64,000 nt of DNA, taken from the NCBI RefSeq assembly GCF_018139565.1, contig NZ_JAGSPK010000001.1:744001-808000 (forward strand), read 5' to 3'. The notes under the pieces were generated by a model that worked only from the letters and a program-made list of their open reading frames with translations, ran no database searches and was not told where the DNA came from. This DNA is from Cognatundibacterium rivi. GTDB lineage: Bacteria > Pseudomonadota > Gammaproteobacteria > Burkholderiales > Burkholderiaceae_D. Numbering within the stretch: position 1 is the first letter of the stretch; each line of letters opens with the position of its first letter. This document shows, one piece after another, positions 1 through 9,378 of the stretch. The position numbers and the translations under genes are program-made.

Positions 1-705
1 TTGAATATTCCGTATACCGGTAGCGGAGTTATGGCTTCGGCGATTGCCATGGACAAAATTTTTACGAAGCGCATCTGGCAAACCCATGGCATCAGTACGC
101 CGGGTTATGCCGTGTTGAATGCGCAATCTGATTTGCCAGCGATTACTCAGAACCTCGGTTTGCCACTGATCATGAAGCCGCCGCACGAGGGCTCGACGAT
201 AGGAATTACCAAAGTGAATACTGCTGCTGAAATGCAGCAGGCTTATACGCTCGCAGCGCAGTTTGATGAAGTCGTGCTGGCGGAGGAATTTATTGAAGGT
301 CGTGAATTCACTGTTGCCGTGCTCGGCAGAGGTGAGCAGGCGTATGCGTTGCCCATCATTGAAATCGTTGCACCGGATGGTAACTATGATTATCAGAACA
401 AATATTTTACCGACGATACGCAATACCTGTGTCCCGCACCATTGGATGCGACACTGACAACCGCGATTCAGCAAATGGCGGTCGAGGCTTATCGCGCATT
501 AGATTGTGAAGGCTGGGCAAGGATAGACGTGTTGGTACGCAATTCGGATCAGCGTCCATTTTTGCTGGAGATTAATACCTCGCCAGGCATGACCGGGCAT
601 TCGCTGGTACCGATGGCTGCCAAAGCAACCGGGATGAGTTACGAGAACCTGTGCGTCGAAATTTTAAAAACAGCGCGTTTGAAAATCCGCACTGAAACAA
701 AGTAA
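1..705 (+). CDS. ddl: D-alanine--D-alanine ligase, 5' end cut by window
   Basis: Cytoplasmic ATP-grasp enzyme that joins two D-alanines for the peptidoglycan stem peptide. The 234 visible residues hold the ATP-grasp part: a lysine in LIMKPPHEGSTIGITKV, the EEFIEGREFTVAVLG segment, and the metal-binding end ARIDVLVRNS...LLEINTSPGMTGHSLVP. Family members are about 305-320 residues, so roughly 80-90 N-terminal residues lie before the window. The first codon shown is therefore probably internal. It sits 14 bases upstream of ftsQ, the usual order at the end of the division and cell-wall cluster. Confidence 0.96.
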   Translation: MNIPYTGSGVMASAIAMDKIFTKRIWQTHGISTPGYAVLNAQSDLPAITQNLGLPLIMKPPHEGSTIGITKVNTAAEMQQAYTLAAQFDEVVLAEEFIEGREFTVAVLGRGEQAYALPIIEIVAPDGNYDYQNKYFTDDTQYLCPAPLDATLTTAIQQMAVEAYRALDCEGWARIDVLVRNSDQRPFLLEINTSPGMTGHSLVPMAAKATGMSYENLCVEILKTARLKIRTETK

Positions 706-719
706 AAAAGGAATAACTG

Positions 720-1502
720 ATGTGGCATGACGTCAAACTGATGAACAACACGGCAAATGCCTTATTCGGCATGGTGCTGTTCATCCTGATGATGTCTGGT
801 GTCTGGTGGGTGATACAACGCCCGATGTTCACATTGACCTCGATTCGTGTGGAAGGCATGAGTTCTCAAGCCTTAAAACATGTGAATGCGCTGACGATTA
901 AAAATTCAGCCATTCCACGAATCAGAGGAAATTTTTTTACGGCGAATCTGGATGCTGTCCGCGGTGCTTTCGAAAGCGTGCCGTGGGTAAGAAAAGCGAG
1001 TATTCAGAGAGAGTGGCCGAATAAGCTGATTGTGAAACTGGACGAGCATGTTGTATTGGGCACCTGGGGGGACGACGGTCGTTTGATTTCTGTGAATGGC
1101 GATGTGTTTACCGCCAACCTTGCCGAAGCAGAAGAAGATGCTGATCTGATTAACCTGAGTGGCCCGGATGGCAGTGAAAAAGAAGTGCTGACGCAGTATC
1201 AGGAATTTAAAAAATGGTTCTCCAGAATTAATCTCGAACCGGACGAAGTTAAATATTCCAGTCGTTATGCATGGAGCGTCAAATTAAATAATGGCATGCA
1301 GGTAGAGTTGGGCAGGGTGCAGGACGGTAAGACTTTGCAAGATAGAGTGGATAAATTGATGACGGTATATCCACAATTGATATCGAGTCTGGAAGATAGT
1401 ATTCAAAGTGTAGATATGCGTTATCCAAATGGATTGGCGTTGAAGTCCAGCCACAGTTCCATGGGATTGAAAAAGCAAACAAAAGCAAGTGGAAAGACAT
1501 GA
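720..1502 (+). CDS. ftsQ: Cell division protein FtsQ
   Basis: Inner-membrane divisome protein that connects early and late division proteins through FtsB and FtsL. The 260 residues show a short cytoplasmic tail, one membrane segment at about 15-36 (FGMVLFILMMSGVWWVI), then a POTRA domain beginning FTLTSIRVEGMSSQALKHV and the periplasmic FtsQ domain. The start is supported by AAGGA seven bases upstream. The stop overlaps the ftsA start as ATGA, which suggests translational coupling. Confidence 0.95.
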   Translation: MWHDVKLMNNTANALFGMVLFILMMSGVWWVIQRPMFTLTSIRVEGMSSQALKHVNALTIKNSAIPRIRGNFFTANLDAVRGAFESVPWVRKASIQREWPNKLIVKLDEHVVLGTWGDDGRLISVNGDVFTANLAEAEEDADLINLSGPDGSEKEVLTQYQEFKKWFSRINLEPDEVKYSSRYAWSVKLNNGMQVELGRVQDGKTLQDRVDKLMTVYPQLISSLEDSIQSVDMRYPNGLALKSSHSSMGLKKQTKASGKT

Positions 1503-2731
1503 CAAAAGACGCAAAAAATCTGATCGTTGGTCTCGATATCGGAACCTCCAAAGTGGTGGCGGTTGTCGCTGAAGTCATGCCGGATGGCAGGCATGAAGTG
1601 ATCGGCCTGGGACAGCACGAATCGAAAGGCCTGAAAAAAGGCGTGGTCGTGAATATTGAGGCGACCGTCGAATCGATACAGCGTGCGCTTGAAGAGGCCG
1701 AGCTGATGGCGGACTGTAAGATCAGTCGCGTCTATACCGGCATTGCAGGTAGTCATATCCGCAGCTTTAATTCCAGCGGCATGGTGGCGATTAAAGATAA
1801 GGAAGTCACCGCCGCCGACGTGTCGCGTGTCATCGAAACGGCAAAAGCGGTCAACATTCCGACTGATCAGCAACTGCTGCATACCTTGCCACAGGAATTC
1901 ATCGTCGATAGTCAGGATGACGTGCGAGAACCGATAGGTATGAGCGGTATTCGTCTCGAAGTCAAAGTACATATCGTGACCGGTGCGGTTTCTGCGGTCC
2001 AGAATATTGTGAAGTGTGTGCGCCGTTGTGGACTGGAAGTATCTGATCTGATTTTGCAACCGATGGCATCGGCAGAAGCGGTACTGACGAAAGACGAAAA
2101 AGAACTCGGCGTTGTTCTGATTGATATCGGTGGCGGCACGACAGATGTGGCGGTCTTCAGTGAAGGTGCAATTCGTCATACGGCAGTGATTCCGATTGCA
2201 GGCGATCAGATCACGAATGATATTGCGATGGCTTTGCGCACACCGACTTCGGAAGCAGAAGAAATCAAAGTGCGTTTTGGTGTTGCCAAACAAGTACTGG
2301 CTGATCCTGCGGATACGCTGGATGTACCGGGGTTGGGTGATCGTGGTCCGCGCTCTTTGTCACGTCAGGCGTTGGCGGCAGTGATTGAACCACGTGTTGA
2401 AGAATTATTTGCGTTGGTGCACCAGGTGGTACGTGAATCCGGTTATGAAGATGTGCTCTCGTCGGGCATCGTGTTAACAGGTGGATCGTCAGCGATGCCA
2501 GGCATGGTTGAGATGGCTGAAGACATATTTTTAAAGCCAACGAGATTAGGGATGCCAGCGTACAGCGGACAACTTGCTGATGTCGTCAGAAGTCCGCGTT
2601 ATGCCACTGTTTTAGGGTTGTTGTTGGAAGCGAAGAAGCAGTATTTGCGCGGTCATCTTGTGACAAGGCAGGAAGGTTCAGCAAAAGCAGTCTGGCAGCG
2701 CATGAAAGAGTGGTTTTTGGGGAATTTTTAA
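1499..2731 (+). CDS. ftsA: Cell division protein FtsA
   Basis: Actin-like ATPase that tethers FtsZ to the inner membrane. The 410 residues begin with the phosphate-1 motif LIVGLDIGTSKV and contain the phosphate-2 motif IDIGGGTTDVAVF near residue 210 and the adenosine motif GIVLTGGSSAMPGM near 325. The C-terminal WQRMKEWFLGNF is the amphipathic membrane-targeting helix expected for FtsA. It overlaps ftsQ by four bases and is followed by a 120-base leader before ftsZ. Confidence 0.97.
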   Translation: MTKDAKNLIVGLDIGTSKVVAVVAEVMPDGRHEVIGLGQHESKGLKKGVVVNIEATVESIQRALEEAELMADCKISRVYTGIAGSHIRSFNSSGMVAIKDKEVTAADVSRVIETAKAVNIPTDQQLLHTLPQEFIVDSQDDVREPIGMSGIRLEVKVHIVTGAVSAVQNIVKCVRRCGLEVSDLILQPMASAEAVLTKDEKELGVVLIDIGGGTTDVAVFSEGAIRHTAVIPIAGDQITNDIAMALRTPTSEAEEIKVRFGVAKQVLADPADTLDVPGLGDRGPRSLSRQALAAVIEPRVEELFALVHQVVRESGYEDVLSSGIVLTGGSSAMPGMVEMAEDIFLKPTRLGMPAYSGQLADVVRSPRYATVLGLLLEAKKQYLRGHLVTRQEGSAKAVWQRMKEWFLGNF

Positions 2732-2765
2732 GTAGCTTTTTGTATCGTAATTGGTGTACTCATTT

Positions 2766-2827
2766 TATAATGGTTTGATCTACAGTTATTAGTCGCTAGT
2801 CGTCACATCTTGTGATCATTAGCGACT
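2766..2827 (+). promoter_or_regulatory. ftsZ leader: -10-like box and stem-loop
   Basis: Between ftsA and ftsZ, TATAAT lies at 2766-2771, with no convincing -35 box at normal spacing. Downstream, AGTCGCTA (2791-2798) pairs with TAGCGACT (2820-2827), and an inner TCACA/TGTGA stem closes a three-base loop. The structure ends about 15 bases before the ribosome binding site GGAGGAG. I infer a separate ftsZ promoter and a structured leader; neither is proven by sequence alone. Confidence 0.5.
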
Positions 2828-2854
2828 GGTAACTGCCTATCTGGAGGAGTCATG

Positions 2855-4051
2855 ATGGAGTTCGATATGGTTGATAACGCCACACAAGGTACTGTAATCA
2901 AAGTGGTTGGCGTGGGTGGTGCCGGCGGCAATGCTGTTCAGCACATGATCAATAAAGGTGTTTGCGGCGTTGAATTCATCGCTGCAAATACGGATGCGCA
3001 AGCATTGCTGCAATCCAAAGCGCATAACGTGATTCAAATCGGTGAAACCGGTTTGGGTGCAGGTATGAAACCGGACGTTGGTCGTAAGTTGGCAGAGGAT
3101 TCACGTGCCCGCATCGAAGACGCATTGCGTGGTGCGCATATGGTCTTTATCGCTGCCGGTATGGGCGGTGGTACTGGTACCGGTGCTGCACCGGTCGTGG
3201 CACAAGTGGCGAAAGAGCTTGGTGCGTTAACCGTTGCGGTCGTTTCCAAACCTTTTTCTTACGAAGGTAAGAAATGCATGGACATCGCCGATGAAGGTCT
3301 GGATGCGCTGACACAGCACGTTGATTCGCTGATCATCATTCTCAACGAAAAACTCGAAGAGATTTATGAAGACGACAGCATGATCGAATGGCTGCAACAC
3401 GCTGACGATGTGCTTAACAATGCCGTTGCCGGTATTGCTGAAATCATCAATGTACCGGGTCATATCAATGTCGACTTTAACGACGTGAAAACGATCATGG
3501 GCGAGCAAGGTAAAGCAATGATGGGTACAGCGACAGCATCCGGTGTTGATCGCGCGCGCATCGCTGCTGAACAAGCTGTTGCATCACCTTTGCTGGATGG
3601 TATTGATCTGTCGGGCGCACGTGGCGTGTTGGTGAATGTAACTGCCAGCCGCAGCCTCAAAGGTAAAGAAATTAAAGAAGTCATGGCAGCTGTGCGCGCA
3701 TTCGCAGCACCGGATGCATCGATTGCTCAAGGTATCGCCTACGACGACACTATGGGTGACGATATCCGTGTGACTGTTGTTGCGACAGGACTGGGACGCG
3801 GTAAGAAAAATATTCAGCTGGTGCAAACACCGATGCTGCGTACCGGTACCAATAATGAGCCGATGATGGCAGCTGCGATGGCGACAACGACAGTGTCGAA
3901 TGGTATGGCAAGCGCTGCACCGGCATTTGACGGATTGAGCAAGCCAGCAGTATGGCGTCGCGAATCTGCATCTGACACAGTGCGTGCGTTGGAAAAAAAT
4001 GGCATGGAAACCTATGACATTCCAGCATTTTTGCGTAAGCAGGCAGACTAA
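2855..4051 (+). CDS. ftsZ: Cell division protein FtsZ
   Basis: Tubulin-like GTPase that builds the Z ring. The N-terminus VIKVVGVGGAGGNAV, the GTP signature GGGTGTGAAPVVA near residue 105, and the T7 loop NVDFNDVKTIM near 205 are all intact. A variable linker is followed by the C-terminal peptide YDIPAFLRKQAD, which binds FtsA and ZipA-type partners. Two ATGs stand side by side at 2852 and 2855. I chose the second because it is seven bases from the GGAGG core, whereas the first is only four. It is the last gene of the ddl-ftsQAZ run. Confidence 0.97.
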   Translation: MEFDMVDNATQGTVIKVVGVGGAGGNAVQHMINKGVCGVEFIAANTDAQALLQSKAHNVIQIGETGLGAGMKPDVGRKLAEDSRARIEDALRGAHMVFIAAGMGGGTGTGAAPVVAQVAKELGALTVAVVSKPFSYEGKKCMDIADEGLDALTQHVDSLIIILNEKLEEIYEDDSMIEWLQHADDVLNNAVAGIAEIINVPGHINVDFNDVKTIMGEQGKAMMGTATASGVDRARIAAEQAVASPLLDGIDLSGARGVLVNVTASRSLKGKEIKEVMAAVRAFAAPDASIAQGIAYDDTMGDDIRVTVVATGLGRGKKNIQLVQTPMLRTGTNNEPMMAAAMATTTVSNGMASAAPAFDGLSKPAVWRRESASDTVRALEKNGMETYDIPAFLRKQAD

Positions 4052-4070
4052 TTTTTCTGTCGAACTCATA

Positions 4071-4102
4071 AAAAAAGCCCGCATACAATGCGGGCTTTTT
4101 TA
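4071..4102. terminator. Bidirectional rho-independent terminator after ftsZ
   Basis: AAAAAGCCCGCAT (4072-4084) pairs perfectly with ATGCGGGCTTTTT (4088-4100) across a three-base loop. T and A runs on both sides let it serve ftsZ and the convergent broken gene downstream. Confidence 0.92.
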
Positions 4103-4154
4103 TTTTCTGCGAAATTAATCAAAGCATGCCCCGATACCTCCAGGGCATTATTTT

Positions 4155-5391
4155 TTAATTTCCGCTGGCTGCTTTGACGGCTGCAGCCGCATCAATGATA
4201 CCAGCACCGCAGCCGGGACAGTTTGCTGGTGCCGGACGAGCGGTTTTGATCAATATGCTGCGTACCTGCGCGGATGTTAGTTTAGGATTAATCGCCATCA
4301 TCAGCGCGATCACACCTGCCACATGCGGTGTCGCTTGTGAGGTACCCGCCATCAACCCATAGGTAGTGTCATCGGTCGCGACGGTTTTTCCACTTGGCAG
4401 CGTTGAGAGGATTCGGTCCGCTGCTGTCGTAAAACCGCCACCCGGTGCGGTGACGCTGACAGTTGCTCCGTAATTTGAATAACTTGCACGGCCACCGGTG
4501 ATCGAGTTTGATGCGACGGTAATCACACCCGGGCAGTTCGCCGGACTCGACAAGCGTGCGTCAAGTGCTTCATTGCCGGCAGCGACAACAATCACTGATC
4601 CATTCGTGATCGCACTTTGATAGGCTGCAGCATTAGTTTTACCGCCGACATCCTGATCGCCAAATGTCACCACAGTCCCGTCACCTTTCAATAAAGCATA
4701 CGCACCCTCGGTCGAAGCCTGCGCTTTGACGTCGCACAGCAATGCCAGCGTGACAGGGTTGAGACCTGTTTTCGCGTCACCGATATAGCCATCTACGCCA
4801 TCGGTAATGCCACGGAAATTTCCCCAGGCGGCAATCGAGCCGTCTTTTTTTGTTACGAAATAGGCGAGTCTGCCTGGCATGACGGTAGCGACGTTGGTCA
4901 GTGGGCTAGTCGCGATTGCGCCTGTTGCCGGATAGACTAAATTCGGATCGCTGACTGCAACATAGCTGCTGCCCCAGGCTTTGATAGTATTGTCGCTGAG
5001 CAGCGCTGCAAAGCCGCGCTCGGATGCGTATAACTGAGAAATACCAGTGGTTGCCGCAGCAGTGCTGGTTTGTCCGCCCCAGACCGGATTGCCCCAGGCC
5101 ACAGCGCTGCCGTTTTGCAGTACCGCAAAAGCGGAAAGTGCCGTATGCACGGAATTTGCTGCGAGCTTTTGACTAGCAGTGGCGCGTCAGTGCTGCTGAC
5201 AACCGCGGTTAACAGCGCGCCGCGCGCGCCGAACACATCGATACTGACGGTTGGTGGTGTGGGGGGGCGACCGCCGCCGGAGCACTACTGCCGCCACCAC
5301 ATCCTGAAAGCCTGTAACTGACGCCGATGCTGATTAGTGCGCTTGCAAGATATTTCCTGTGAATACTACCATTTGCCTTGGATTGCTTCAT
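4155..5391 (-). pseudogene. Frameshifted chimeric lipoprotein: RCC1-like repeats fused to the end of an S8 subtilase
   Basis: The reading frame starts at 5391 (ATG, with GGAGGGG upstream) with a signal peptide and lipobox ending LSGC, then GGGSSAPAAVAPP. It needs a frame change in a seven-base homopolymer (5261-5267), continues as TVSIDVFGARGALL, and needs a second change near 5160-5170 to enter the 331-residue C-terminal frame. That frame first shows repeated 'ALL.DGT..TWG'-type segments (AVLQNGSAVAWG, FVTKKDGSIAAWG, ALLKGDGTVVTFGD). It then runs directly into subtilase sequence: VIVVAAGNE with the oxyanion Asn, and GTSQATPHVAG with the catalytic Ser. The Asp and His of the S8 triad are absent, so protease activity is unlikely. 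I infer recombination between two genes plus frame decay; sequencing error at the homopolymer is possible. Confidence 0.75.
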
Positions 5392-5694
5392 TTGTATGCA
5401 CCCCTCCATGTAATGGGAATTACCAGTCTAAATTATTAATATTTAAGTAATTAATTGGGCTATCCTAGCATCTGTATTGCACTTTTGGAACTTGCTGTTG
5501 GGAAAATACATATAAAAATGTAAAATTTTTAAAATAGAAACATTTACGGCGTCGCTTGCCCGGTTTTAACTTTATGGCGCCGTCAGCAGCTTTTCGGCAG
5601 CTCAGGCATACTGCGAACTTGATCGCCGGATTGGTCTGGCGTAACGGGCTATCGCAAGATAGTGAATGAGTTGAATTAAACGAAAGGAATGATG

Positions 5695-6201
5695 ATGAGC
5701 ATACAAATTGGCGAACATTTACCGGCAGGCAGCCTGGCAGAATTTGTCGAGGTAGCTGGCGAAGGTTGCAGTATTGGCCCGAATACTTTCCAGGTTGCTG
5801 ATCTGGTCAAAGGAAAAACGATTGCCATTTTTGGTCTGCCAGGTGCATACACGCCAACTTGTTCGGCACAACATCTTCCTGGCTACATCGCGCATGCTGC
5901 TGAATTAAAAGCCAAAGGCGTTGATGAAATATGGTGTGTCTCCGTGAACGACGCGTTTGTTATGGGCGCGTGGGGTCGCGATCAGAAAGCCACCGGCGTC
6001 GTGCGTATGATGGCCGACGGTAATGCTGCATTCAGCAAAGCGCTGGGTCTGGACGCCGATTTCAGTAAATTTGGTATGGGTATTCGTTCCCAGCGTTATT
6101 CTTTGCTGGCAGTTGACGGTGTCGTCAAGCAACTGAACGTGGAAGCCGGCGGCAAATTTGAGGTATCCAATGTGGAAACTTTGTTAGCACAACTCGCTTA
6201 A
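5695..6201 (+). CDS. Peroxiredoxin, Prx5-like (redoxin family)
   Basis: Thiol peroxidase that reduces hydrogen peroxide and organic peroxides in the cytoplasm. The 168 residues carry the peroxidatic motif PGAYTPTCSAQHLPGY (Prx5 pattern PGAFTPxCS) and a later GVDEIWCVSVNDAFVMGAWG stretch typical of the family. Three ATGs occur in a row at 5689, 5692 and 5695; the last is best spaced from AAAGGA at 5683-5688. A peroxiredoxin between ftsZ and lpxC is, as I recall, a common arrangement in Burkholderiales. Confidence 0.93.
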   Translation: MSIQIGEHLPAGSLAEFVEVAGEGCSIGPNTFQVADLVKGKTIAIFGLPGAYTPTCSAQHLPGYIAHAAELKAKGVDEIWCVSVNDAFVMGAWGRDQKATGVVRMMADGNAAFSKALGLDADFSKFGMGIRSQRYSLLAVDGVVKQLNVEAGGKFEVSNVETLLAQLA

Positions 6202-6220
6202 TTGTCAGTTTCCCAGAGAG

Positions 6221-6255
6221 CAGCGCCGCCATTTACTGGCTGGCGCTGTTTTTTT
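6221..6255 (+). terminator. Rho-independent terminator after the peroxiredoxin
   Basis: CAGCGCC (6221-6227) pairs with GGCGCTG (6242-6248), with an extra GCC/GGC inner pairing, followed directly by a run of seven T. Confidence 0.88.
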
Positions 6256-6344
6256 ATATCAGTGTTTTTTAGCGCTCGTTTGCAGCTTATCTGTTTTTGC
6301 AACAGCGAATGGCAGCGCCAGCACATCGGCTTGGTGTGACTCGT

Positions 6345-6350
6345 TATAAT
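6345..6350 (+). promoter_or_regulatory. Perfect -10 box just before lpxC
   Basis: TATAAT at 6345-6350 ends six bases before the lpxC ATG, so transcription would begin at or next to the A of the start codon. No clear -35 hexamer or ribosome binding site is visible. This suggests a leaderless lpxC message, though an upstream start cannot be excluded. Confidence 0.5.
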
Positions 6351-6356
6351 ACTAAG

Positions 6357-7292
6357 ATGTTAAAGCAAATCACTATCAAACAAGAAGTCAGAACCATAGG
6401 CGTGGGTCTGCATTCCGGCACCAAGGTCGAGCTGGTTTTGCGCCCGGCACCGGTGGATACCGGCATTGTGTTTACCCGTACGGATCTGACGCCGCCATTA
6501 GTTTTTCCTGCCAACGCAACCGGTGTCGGCGACACCCGCATGGCATCCACTTTATCGAACGGCGACGAACGCGTTTCTACCGTTGAGCATCTGTTATCCG
6601 CGTGCGCTGGACTTGGTATCGATAATCTGTACATTGATGTCAGCGCTGAAGAAATTCCGATTATGGATGGCTCCGCGTCGTCGTTCGTTTACTTATTGCA
6701 GGAAGCTGGTTTGCAACAGCAAGACGCAGCCAAGAAATTCATCCGCGTGCTGAAACCCGTGGAAATCCGCGAGGGCAAAGGGGCTGCTGAAAAATGGGCA
6801 AGACTGGAACCGTATAACGGTTTTAAGCTGCATTTTTTTATTGAATTCAATCACCCCGCAGTGGATGGCACGGTGCAGACCGCCGAGGTCGATTTTGAAA
6901 AAGTCTCGTTTGTCAAAGATGTCGCCAGAGCGCGCACTTTCGGTTTCATGCAGGATGTAGAAATGCTGCGCGGTATCGGGCTGGCGCGCGGCGGCTCTAT
7001 GGAAAACGCGATCGTGATGGATGAATACCGGATACTGAATTCAGATGGTCTGCGTTTCGATGATGAATTCGTGCGGCATAAAATACTCGATGCCATCGGT
7101 GATCTGTATCTGATCGGCCATCCTTTCCTGGCCAGCTACACCGCACACAAATCCGGACATGGGTTGAATAACCAATTGTTGCGGGCTTTGTTGGCACAAC
7201 CGGATGCGTACGAGATTGTGACCTTTGACGATGTGCAGAATGCGCCCGTCAGCTATGCCGGACAAGCCACACGCGAATGGGTTGCCGCCTGA
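6357..7292 (+). CDS. lpxC: UDP-3-O-acyl-N-acetylglucosamine deacetylase LpxC
   Basis: Zinc enzyme for the committed step of lipid A synthesis, removing acetate from UDP-3-O-acyl-GlcNAc in the cytoplasm. The 311 residues begin [21 protein letters not shown], which matches the family start. Zinc ligands are visible as the His of STVEHLLSA and the His and Asp of [10 protein letters not shown]. The general-base His is in [11 protein letters not shown] longer in-frame start at 6297 adds 20 residues unlike any LpxC and is less likely. It is the last gene of the cluster and converges on dxs. Confidence 0.96.
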   Translation: MLKQITIKQEVRTIGVGLHSGTKVELVLRPAPVDTGIVFTRTDLTPPLVFPANATGVGDTRMASTLSNGDERVSTVEHLLSACAGLGIDNLYIDVSAEEIPIMDGSASSFVYLLQEAGLQQQDAAKKFIRVLKPVEIREGKGAAEKWARLEPYNGFKLHFFIEFNHPAVDGTVQTAEVDFEKVSFVKDVARARTFGFMQDVEMLRGIGLARGGSMENAIVMDEYRILNSDGLRFDDEFVRHKILDAIGDLYLIGHPFLASYTAHKSGHGLNNQLLRALLAQPDAYEIVTFDDVQNAPVSYAGQATREWVAA

Positions 7293-7304
7293 TTTCAGGG
7301 GAGT

Positions 7305-7374
7305 ATGTCGTAAAAAACGTTATTCTCAGCGTAAATAAAGGGGTTTAATAGATACTGGGGGGAGTATATTTAGG
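7305..7374. repeat. Dispersed intergenic repeat, copy 1, with ATACTGGGGGGAGTAT
   Basis: ATACTGGGGGGAGTAT (7352-7367) has ATACT/AGTAT arms around six G. The flanks also match the copy at 24.5 kb: both share AAAAACG, CTCAGC, AATAAAGGGG and TTAA in the same order and spacing before the motif, then TATAT and GGCT after it. The element lies between the convergent genes lpxC and dxs. Confidence 0.75.
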
Positions 7375-7440
7375 CTCTCGGGGGCTTCGATTTGCCGCTA
7401 TTGACGTCTGGGATCCATCCGCCGATCTCAAGCAGGCAAA

Positions 7441-7470
7441 AAAAATGGCTACTGCATGGTAGCCATTTTT
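7441..7470. terminator. Bidirectional terminator between lpxC and dxs
   Basis: AAAAATGGCTAC (7441-7452) pairs with GTAGCCATTTTT (7459-7470) over a six-base loop, with an A run on one side and a T run on the other. Confidence 0.92.
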
Positions 7471-7494
7471 CGTTGATCGCGCCGTTGCCGGTAA

Positions 7495-9366
7495 TCAGGC
7501 TGCCTGCGCTGGTGTTGCTGTGGCGCTGAGTTTAAAGCGTTCGCGTATCGCCTGCACGATGCCATTGCTATCGAGCCCGCACTGGCTCAATAACAATGCC
7601 GGATCGCCATGATCGATAAACTTGTCCGGCAAACCGAGGATCAGCAAAGGTTTGCAGATGCCAGCCTCGGCCAGCGCTTCAGCCACGGCTGATCCGGCGC
7701 CGCCCATTTTGCAACCTTCTTCTACGGTCACCAGCACATCATGCGAGTCAGCAAGCGTTTTCAGTAATTCGACATCCAGCGGCTTGATGAAACGCATATT
7801 CGCCACGGTGGCATCCAGAACATCGGCGGCCTGCAACGATGCTTGCAGCATAGAGCCGAACGCCAGAATCGCGATCTTGTTGCCCTCGCGTCTGACTTCG
7901 CCTTTACCAATAATCAGACTGCTTAATTCAGTCTCAGGTTTGACGCCGATACCGGCACCGCGTGGGTAGCGTATGGCAGCAGGGCCGGGATAGTTGTAGC
8001 CGGTTGTCAGCATCTGGCGACATTCATTTTCATCGGAGGCCGCCATCACAACCATGTTAGGAATACAGCGCAAATAGGCGATGTCGTAATTGCCCGCATG
8101 GGTGGCACCATCGGCGCCGACCAGTCCGGCGCGGTCCAGCGCGAATGTCACATCCAGATTTTGCAGGGCCACGTCGTGGATCAACTGATCGTAAGCGCGT
8201 TGCAGGAAGGTGGAGTAAATCGCGACAACAGGTTTCAGGCCTTCGCAGGCTAGACCGGCGGCAAATGTGACGGCATGCTGTTCAGCAATGCCAACGTCGT
8301 AATAACGTTTCGGAAATTGTTTTTCAAATTCCACCATGCCTGAACCTTCACGCATCGCGGGCGTGATCCCCACCAGTTTTTGGTCGCTGGCGGCCATATC
8401 GCACAGCCATTGCCCGAAAACCTGGGTATAGGTTTGTTTCGCCGACGTGCTTGGTTTGATGCCTTCGGCCGGATTAAATTTGCCCGGGCCGTGATACAAC
8501 ACAGGATCGGCTTCCGCCAGTTTATATCCCTGACCTTTTTTGGTGACCACGTGCAAAAACTGCGGCCCTTTGAGTTGCCGGATATTTTGCAGCGTGGGGA
8601 TCAGTGATTCGAGATCGTGACCGTCGATCGGGCCGATGTAATTGAAACCGAATTCTTCAAACATCGTGGCCGGTACCAGCATACCTTTTGCGTGTTCTTC
8701 AAAGCGCTTGGCGAGTTCCAGTACAGGTGAAGGCAGTACAGATTTGCCGACGTTGCGCGCTGCTGCGTAAAACTTGCCGGACATCAGGCGTGCCAGATAA
8801 CGATTCAGCGCACCGACCGGAGGCGAGATCGACATATCATTGTCGTTTAACACCACCAGCAGGTTGATGTCTTCATGCACACCGGCATTGTTCAGCGCTT
8901 CAAAAGCCATACCGGCAGTCATGGAGCCATCACCGATAATGGCGACCGCATGCCGGTCTTCACCTTTCGTGCGGGCGGCCAGCGCCATACCTAAAGCTGC
9001 TGAAATCGAGGTCGAGGAATGTGCTGTGCCAAAGGTGTCGTATTCGCTTTCGTCCCTGCGCGGGAAGCCGGAGATGCCTTCCCATTGACGCAAAGTGTGC
9101 ATGCGATCACGCCGGCCGGTCAGAATTTTGTGCGGATAAGTCTGATGACCGACGTCCCAGATCAAACGGTCTTCCGGTGTATTAAATACGTAATGCAGCG
9201 CCAGTGTCAGCTCTACCGTGCCGAGATTAGATGACAGATGCCCGCCGGTTTTGGAAACGGAATCGATCACGTATTGGCGCAATTCATCCGCCAGCGGTGC
9301 TAACTGATGGCGCGACAATAGCCGCAGATCGGCAGGAGAGTTAATTTTTTGCAGTAAATTCGTCAT
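7495..9366 (-). CDS. dxs: 1-deoxy-D-xylulose-5-phosphate synthase
   Basis: Thiamine-diphosphate enzyme that condenses pyruvate with glyceraldehyde-3-phosphate, the first step of the MEP isoprenoid route and a source for thiamine and pyridoxal. The 623 residues are full length. The thiamine-diphosphate motif is [18 protein letters not shown]...NDNDMSIS near residues 150-185, [12 protein letters not shown] lies near 80, and the C-terminal transketolase domain includes [15 protein letters not shown]. The ATG is 12 bases after the end of ispA, which supplies the next polymerising step, so the two are likely co-transcribed. Confidence 0.97.
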   Translation of the reverse strand: MTNLLQKINSPADLRLLSRHQLAPLADELRQYVIDSVSKTGGHLSSNLGTVELTLALHYVFNTPEDRLIWDVGHQTYPHKILTGRRDRMHTLRQWEGISGFPRRDESEYDTFGTAHSSTSISAALGMALAARTKGEDRHAVAIIGDGSMTAGMAFEALNNAGVHEDINLLVVLNDNDMSISPPVGALNRYLARLMSGKFYAAARNVGKSVLPSPVLELAKRFEEHAKGMLVPATMFEEFGFNYIGPIDGHDLESLIPTLQNIRQLKGPQFLHVVTKKGQGYKLAEADPVLYHGPGKFNPAEGIKPSTSAKQTYTQVFGQWLCDMAASDQKLVGITPAMREGSGMVEFEKQFPKRYYDVGIAEQHAVTFAAGLACEGLKPVVAIYSTFLQRAYDQLIHDVALQNLDVTFALDRAGLVGADGATHAGNYDIAYLRCIPNMVVMAASDENECRQMLTTGYNYPGPAAIRYPRGAGIGVKPETELSSLIIGKGEVRREGNKIAILAFGSMLQASLQAADVLDATVANMRFIKPLDVELLKTLADSHDVLVTVEEGCKMGGAGSAVAEALAEAGICKPLLILGLPDKFIDHGDPALLLSQCGLDSNGIVQAIRERFKLSATATPAQAA

Positions 9367-9378
9367 AGTAGATGCTTG

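Noticed and set aside
1421..2293. 290-codon frame on the minus strand
   Set aside because: It is opposite ftsQ and ftsA, with Cys/His/Arg-rich sequence typical of antisense frames.
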